This document shows, in pieces, positions 40,327 to 43,927 of a stretch of 43,927 nucleotides of DNA; position 1 is the stretch's first letter; the number at the start of each line of letters is the position of its first letter. This stretch comes from JBOGHU01 sp050742255. Lineage in GTDB: Bacteria; Actinomycetota; Acidimicrobiia; Acidimicrobiales; CADCSY01. The DNA is taken from assembly GCA_050742255.1 (NCBI GenBank), contig JBOGHU010000111.1, positions 1 through 43,927 of the forward strand. The letters run 5' to 3'. The notes below the pieces were generated by a model that searched no databases, was not told where the DNA came from, and saw only the letters and a program-made list of their open reading frames with translations. The position numbers and the translations under genes were made by a program.

Positions 40327-41361
40327 ATGTCCGCCCGCTCCGCCCTGGTCACGGGTGCGTCGGGGTTCATCGCCTCGCACCTGGTCCCGGCCCTGGTGGC
40401 CGAGGGGTGGGACGTCCGGGCGTGCGGCCGCCGCCCCCGTCCCCCCGGGCTCCCGGCGGAGGCCGACTACCGGGCCGTCGACCTCGTCGACAGCCCGGCC
40501 ATCGACGAGCTGGTGGGCGGCGTCACCCACGTCTTCCACCTGGCCGGGGCTTCGAGCTCGCGGTCCTCGGACGAGGAGATGCACCGCGACAACGTGGTCG
40601 CCACCGAGCGGCTGTTCGAGGCCTTAGCGGCCGTCGGCACCGTCGAGCGGGCCCTGGCGGTGAGCACGACCGCCGTCTACGGCGAGGAGGAGGAGCTCCC
40701 CTCGCCGGTGCCCGAGGGCGTCCAGCCTCGCCCCAGCCGAGGGTACGGCAAGGCCAAGTGGGAGGCCGAGCAGGTGGTGTGGCGGTTCGCCGAGAAGGGC
40801 ATGGCGGTGGTGGTCGTGCGGCCCGTGTCGGTCCACGGACCGGGGGCGGTCAAGCTGCTGGCCAGCGCCATCCTCGACGTCGCCATCGAGCGCTTCATGG
40901 GGCTCGACCGGCTGGCGGTCCACGGGGAGCCCATCGAGCAGCGCCTGGTCCACGTCGACGACGTGGTCGCTGCCTGCCTGCACCTGATGGGCCACCCAGA
41001 CGCCGTCGGCCGGGCGTTCAACGTGGCCTCGGGCGCCTACCCGATCAGCCACGAGGTGGCCGAGATCCTGGCCGCCCACTTCGGCATGACCGTCGAGCTG
41101 GACGACGACCCCGACTGCGGACCCGGTTACCCCGAGCGCCAGCAGGCCAGGTCGGACATGCTGGCGCTGGGCATGAACGACCCGATCCTCCTCACCCGTG
41201 AGCGGTTCCGCTTCCTGCGCAAGGCCAACCGCAACAACCGCTTGAGCCTCGACGCCCTCGAGGGGACCGGCTTCCGGTTCCGCCACGCCGACCCTCGCCG
41301 GGCGGTCTTGGCCGACGTCGACTGGTACCGCCGACGCCGCTGGATCCTCGGCCCGGAGTGA
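40327..41361 (+). CDS. NAD-dependent epimerase/dehydratase (extended SDR)
   Basis: 344 residues. Extended short-chain dehydrogenase: nucleotide motif VTGASGFIASHLVPAL (about 7-22), VFHLAGASSSRS near 75, the active-site Ser/Thr in AVSTTAVYGE near 115, and YGKAKWEAE giving the catalytic Tyr and Lys (YxxxK) near 139. The second half binds the substrate (RLVHVDDVVAACLHLMGHPDAVGRAFNVASG). It may act on a nucleotide sugar or a steroid-like alcohol; the Arg-rich C-terminus (RREWILGPE-like end) gives no further clue. The start is ATG 40327; a longer form from GTG near 40247 is possible. It ends six bases from the convergent thioredoxin stop. Confidence 0.85.
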   Translation: MSARSALVTGASGFIASHLVPALVAEGWDVRACGRRPRPPGLPAEADYRAVDLVDSPAIDELVGGVTHVFHLAGASSSRSSDEEMHRDNVVATERLFEALAAVGTVERALAVSTTAVYGEEEELPSPVPEGVQPRPSRGYGKAKWEAEQVVWRFAEKGMAVVVVRPVSVHGPGAVKLLASAILDVAIERFMGLDRLAVHGEPIEQRLVHVDDVVAACLHLMGHPDAVGRAFNVASGAYPISHEVAEILAAHFGMTVELDDDPDCGPGYPERQQARSDMLALGMNDPILLTRERFRFLRKANRNNRLSLDALEGTGFRFRHADPRRAVLADVDWYRRRRWILGPE

Positions 41362-41367
41362 TGCCGG

Positions 41368-41736
41368 CTACCTCGGGTTGCCTCCCTCGGGCACCTGAGC
41401 ACCCTTCCCGGTGCCCGAGACGGTCTCGTCGAGCCAGGCCTGGAGGGCCGAGGGCGTGATGTCCTGGCCGCTCAGGCGGCCGACCTCCTCGCCGTCGTGG
41501 AACAGGATGAACGCGGGGAGCCCGAGCACCCCGAGCTCCATGCACAGCCGACGGGCCTTGGGGGCCTCGAGCTTGACCACCCCGAGCTCGGGCCGTTCCG
41601 CCGCCTGGCGCTCGACGTGGGGCATCAGGGTGAAGCACGGGCGGCACTCCGGGCCCCACACGTCGACCAGCACCAGCCCCCCCGAGACGAGGTCCCTGAA
41701 CGTCTCCTTGGTGGCATCCATGACCGCGCCCATCAT
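41368..41736 (-). CDS. Thioredoxin-family protein
   Basis: 122 residues. Thioredoxin fold with the redox pair in VLVDVWGPECRPCFTLMPHVERQA (CRPC in place of CGPC), the partner strand GVVKLEAPKARRLCMELGVLGLPAFILFHDGEEVGRLSGQ, and cis-Pro in LPAF. An extra Cys lies before the second strand (RRLCMELG). The altered dipeptide should shift redox potential. GGGAGC precedes ATG 41736 by a few bases; inner Met codons at 41733 and 41718 are alternatives, and upstream coding is unlikely. It is a single gene on the minus strand downstream of two broken genes. Confidence 0.87.
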   Translation of the reverse strand: MMGAVMDATKETFRDLVSGGLVLVDVWGPECRPCFTLMPHVERQAAERPELGVVKLEAPKARRLCMELGVLGLPAFILFHDGEEVGRLSGQDITPSALQAWLDETVSGTGKGAQVPEGGNPR

Positions 41737-41877
41737 CTGCTCCCGTTCATCGGCTCCTTGGTCGGCCCCATGATCGCCGGTCAGGGGCCCGGGGGCCAGA
41801 ACGGTGCGGGAGACACGGGCAACGGTAGGCGGGCCGCGCCCTGACGACGACCGGGCCGGCACCGACGGACCTCGGCG

Positions 41878-42873
41878 TCAGGACGCCGGAGGGATGTTGC
41901 GGTTCACCCGGATCAGGTTTTCCGGGTCGTAGGCGGCCTTCCCCTCGGCGAGGCGGTCGAAGTTGTCGCCGTAGGTCGCCCGGACCCGCTGCTCGTCCTC
42001 GTCAGCGGTCTGGAAGTTGATGTAGGCCCGGCCGGTCCCGAAGGGCCGGACCCGCCTCCACGCGTCGCGGACCCACTCCGGGAACGTGTCCGCATCGGGC
42101 TCGTCCGGTTCCCAATGGCCTTGCACGCCAAATGCGACGCGGGCGTCCCGGTTCCCCACGGCCCCGTCATCCTCGTTGTGCTCGTTGAGGGCCCCACCGA
42201 GGTGGAGGAAGCCGATCTGGCCCTCGGCGATGGGGCACTGGGCGAACAGGTCCCGCGTGGTCGACAGGAGGTCGTCGCTCAGCTCGGCAAGGTACTCGGT
42301 CTTCCAGTAGTAGTGGTGGCCCTTGGGCTCGGCGGCGTCGAGGTAGGACTGGACCTGGGTGTAGGGCTGTCGGTGAAGCAGGTCCACGACGGGGCTGCCC
42401 AGCGCCCGGATCGGCGCCACCGCCTCGTCAACGTGGTCCAGGTCGCCGCTGCAGCAGACGGCCATGCACAGGTCCGCTGGCCGCGCCACTCCTCGGGCAC
42501 GAAGGGCGCCGCCGGGGCCCGGAGGAGGACCAGCCACACGGCCAGCTCCGGGGGCGCCTCGGTGGTCAATGTCCGGTATGCATGGAGGATCTCGTCGGCC
42601 CGATCGAAGGGCCAGGCGATCAGCCCGCCGTAGACGGTCGGGCCGAGCTCGTGGAGGCGGAACGTGAACCGGGTGACGACGCCGAAGTTGCCGCCACCGC
42701 CGCGAAGCGCCCAGAACAGGTCGGCGTTCTCGTCGCGGTTGGCGGTGCGGACCTCGCCGTCGGCGGTGACCACCTCGACCCCCTCGAGGGGTGACGCGGC
42801 CCCCCCCGCATCCGGCGACGTCGATGGCTCCCGTGCTCATGGCGCCCCTCCGGTCGGTCTCGTTCTGCGTCAT
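41878..42873 (-). pseudogene. FAD-linked oxidase (berberine-bridge type), truncated and frameshifted
   Basis: ATG 42873 overlaps the stop of the upstream membrane gene (ATGA). After about 25 residues (MTQNETDRRGAM...) the frame changes in a run of eight C (42800-42807, plus strand) and enters EVVTADGEVRTANRDENADLFWALRGGGGNFGVVTRFTFRLHELGPTVYGGLIAWPF, the second half of a PCMH-type FAD domain. A second change near 42485 leads to DLCMAVCCSGDLDHVDEAVAPIRALGSPVVDLL through to the BBE end NFDRLAEGKAAYDPENLIRVNRNIPPAS. About 130-150 residues of the N-terminal FAD-binding part, including the usual His-attachment site, are missing, so an internal deletion is likely in addition to frameshifts. The coding remnant is in good condition, so loss seems recent. 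Confidence 0.82.
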
Positions 42874-43620
42874 CGCTCAGCCGCCAGGTGGTGCTTCCAC
42901 ATCCGGCCTGCCAGCGGCCACAGTGCCACGATGCCGGCGGCACCCTGCACGTAGAGCTGAACCGCGCCCAGGGGGACGACGCGCGCCGCGGCCATGACCA
43001 GCAGCGCCCCTACGACGAGCCCGGTCAGCCGCGGGCTCAGAGCTCCGCTGTCGACGATCCCCCTGGCGAACCCGAGCACCCCGAGCGCGCGCCCACCACA
43101 GGGATGGGTGCGAACCACCGAAACAGCGCAGCCTGGGCCGCCTCGACGTCACCACCTGTCTCGGCAGCGGCCAGCGGCGCGAACTCCATCCCGGGCGCAC
43201 CGTGAACAGCGTGCTGCCCATGACGATGAACGGGAGCGCCAGGCTGCTCCAGCGCTCCTCGCCCGCCTGGCGGAGGTAGCTCCTGATGGCGAGGAAGGCG
43301 AGCACTGCGAGCCCAGACCCCACGGCCACCATGAGGTGCGAGAGCCCCCAGCGCGTGGCCTCCGAGGCGACCGCCGCAGCGATGGCGGCTTCGTCGGGAG
43401 GGCCCACGCCGATGTAGGGATGGGAGGCGAACCCGGCCAGCAGCACCCCGGGAGCGATGGCGACGATGGCAGCTCGGGACCGTGCTCTCGCCGTGGACGT
43501 CGGTTGGCCCGTTCCCGGTCCCGTGACGGGGCCCCGGGCGAGCGGCCGCGCCCGAGCGTCCTCACCGTCCTCCCCGGCGGGCCGCCGGGTGCGCTCTTGG
43601 ACGTCGCTCCTTCTGCTCAT
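42870..43620 (-). pseudogene. Multi-pass membrane protein, two frameshifts
   Basis: ATG 43620 with a strong GAGGAGG Shine-Dalgarno opens a basic tail and membrane segments (AAIVAIAPGVLLAGFAS; LSHLMVAVGSGLAVLAFLAI; SSLALPFIVMGSTLFTV). Near 43195-43205 the frame changes to PGMEFAPLAAAETGGDVEAAQAALFRWFAPIPVVGA, and near 43085-43095 to ALGVLGFARGIVDSGALSPRLTGLVVGALLVMAAARVVPLGAVQLYVQGAAGIVALWPLAGRMWKHHLAAER. Each change is a single-base loss. The restored protein, about 240 residues with five or six membrane segments, is not one I recognise. It is translationally coupled to the FAD oxidase remnant. Bases 43621-43854 (234 bases) between it and the edge gene hold only the two inverted repeats listed. 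Confidence 0.72.
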
Positions 43621-43688
43621 CGTCGCCTCCTCGGCGGTCGGGCACCGAACCCCTAGCCCCGATCGTTCGTGAGATGACCGCGATGGGT

Positions 43689-43703
43689 GTCAAGCGTCTT
43701 GAC
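43689..43703. repeat. Inverted repeat GTCAAG-CGT-CTTGAC
   Basis: A perfect 6-3-6 dyad 69 bases upstream of the broken membrane gene. It could be an operator for that gene or a mark of an element end. Confidence 0.5.
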
Positions 43704-43770
43704 GGCGGGTCGGCGGGCGTCCGGTCGGCCATTTCGTGGTTGGCACGGTCGCTGTGGTCGCCATTCACGG

Positions 43771-43789
43771 CCCGAGAGCGGTTTTCGGG
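43771..43789 (-). terminator. Possible hairpin downstream of the edge gene
   Basis: CCCGA (43771-43775) pairs with TCGGG (43785-43789) around a nine-base loop, about 65 bases after the stop of the gene at 43855. It is a weak candidate for its terminator or for an element end. Confidence 0.25.
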
Positions 43790-43854
43790 TGTGAGCGGGG
43801 GCGTGTTGCGAGCGCGGTGTCGGGTCGAGCCGAGGGGGTGGTCGCCTCGTCGGG

Positions 43855-43927
43855 TCAGATGATGAGGACCATGCGCTGGTAGGCGTCGAGCAGAGCAGGG
43901 GCGGTGGGCCAGCCGTCGAGGATGCGC
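43855..43927 (-). CDS. 3' end of an unidentified gene
   Basis: The last 23 codons of a gene entering from the right edge: RILDGWPTAPALLDAYQRMV followed by LII and TGA. The fragment is too short to assign. It has a protein-like helical pattern and ends beside repeats, so a transposase end is possible but not supported. Confidence 0.45.
   Translation of the reverse strand, partial: RILDGWPTAPALLDAYQRMVLII

Noticed and set aside
43680..43927. Insertion sequence at the right edge
   Set aside because: Only 23 codons and two weak inverted repeats are visible; no transposase motif or matching terminal repeats.

Overview
The window is a very GC-rich (about 70% or more) bacterial chromosome segment. 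Many genes start with GTG, genes are tightly packed, stops and starts often overlap (ATGA, GTGA, TGATG), and several landmarks are actinobacterial: a LysM protein next to nrdR behind LexA-type boxes, a B12-dependent ribonucleotide reductase, a mycobacterial-type serC, and ilvB and leuA leader-peptide attenuators. I read it as an actinobacterium, possibly of the Acidimicrobiia; the class-level guess is inference. No rRNA, tRNA or CRISPR array was recognised.

Left edge (1-4076, minus strand): jetA-jetB-jetC of a Wadjet anti-plasmid system of the DUF2397/DUF2398 kind. jetC runs off the window and jetD would lie beyond it. Divergent from it, behind two LexA-type boxes, are a LysM membrane protein resembling the SOS division inhibitors ChiZ/DivS, then nrdR. 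A RibD-C reductase and a small SPW-like membrane protein separate nrdR from nrdJ (6668-10714), which is interrupted by a 395-residue intein with a degenerate endonuclease. An AcuC-like deacetylase, a pRiA4b ORF-3-like protein and a small anchored protein follow.

The centre (13-30 kb) is amino-acid biosynthesis: ilvD; ilvB-ilvN-ilvC behind an 11-codon leader peptide (MAPLSAILVAT) and a terminator hairpin; serC; a class I aminotransferase; serA; and leuA behind its own leader peptide (ending VLLLI), a 26-base palindrome and a terminator. Between ilvC and serC lie an ABC exporter pair whose two genes carry four +1 frameshifts, a membrane-anchored LolA/LppX-like protein with a DNA-repeat-encoded basic tail, and a Ppx/GppA phosphatase.

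The right part (31-44 kb) holds a molybdate operon (HTH-TOBE regulator, modA, modB, modC); a three-gene ArsR-rhodanese / metallo-beta-lactamase-rhodanese / MFS operon with a clear operator; a Fic-family protein whose catalytic His is Gln; a methyltransferase; an NAD-dependent epimerase; a thioredoxin; and two coupled broken genes (a FAD oxidase remnant and a membrane protein). The end of one unidentified gene lies at the right edge.

A recurring theme is a TAnnnT-like hexamer 6-10 bases upstream of the start codon, seen before more than a dozen genes and both attenuator peptides. It suggests that leaderless or near-leaderless transcripts are common here.
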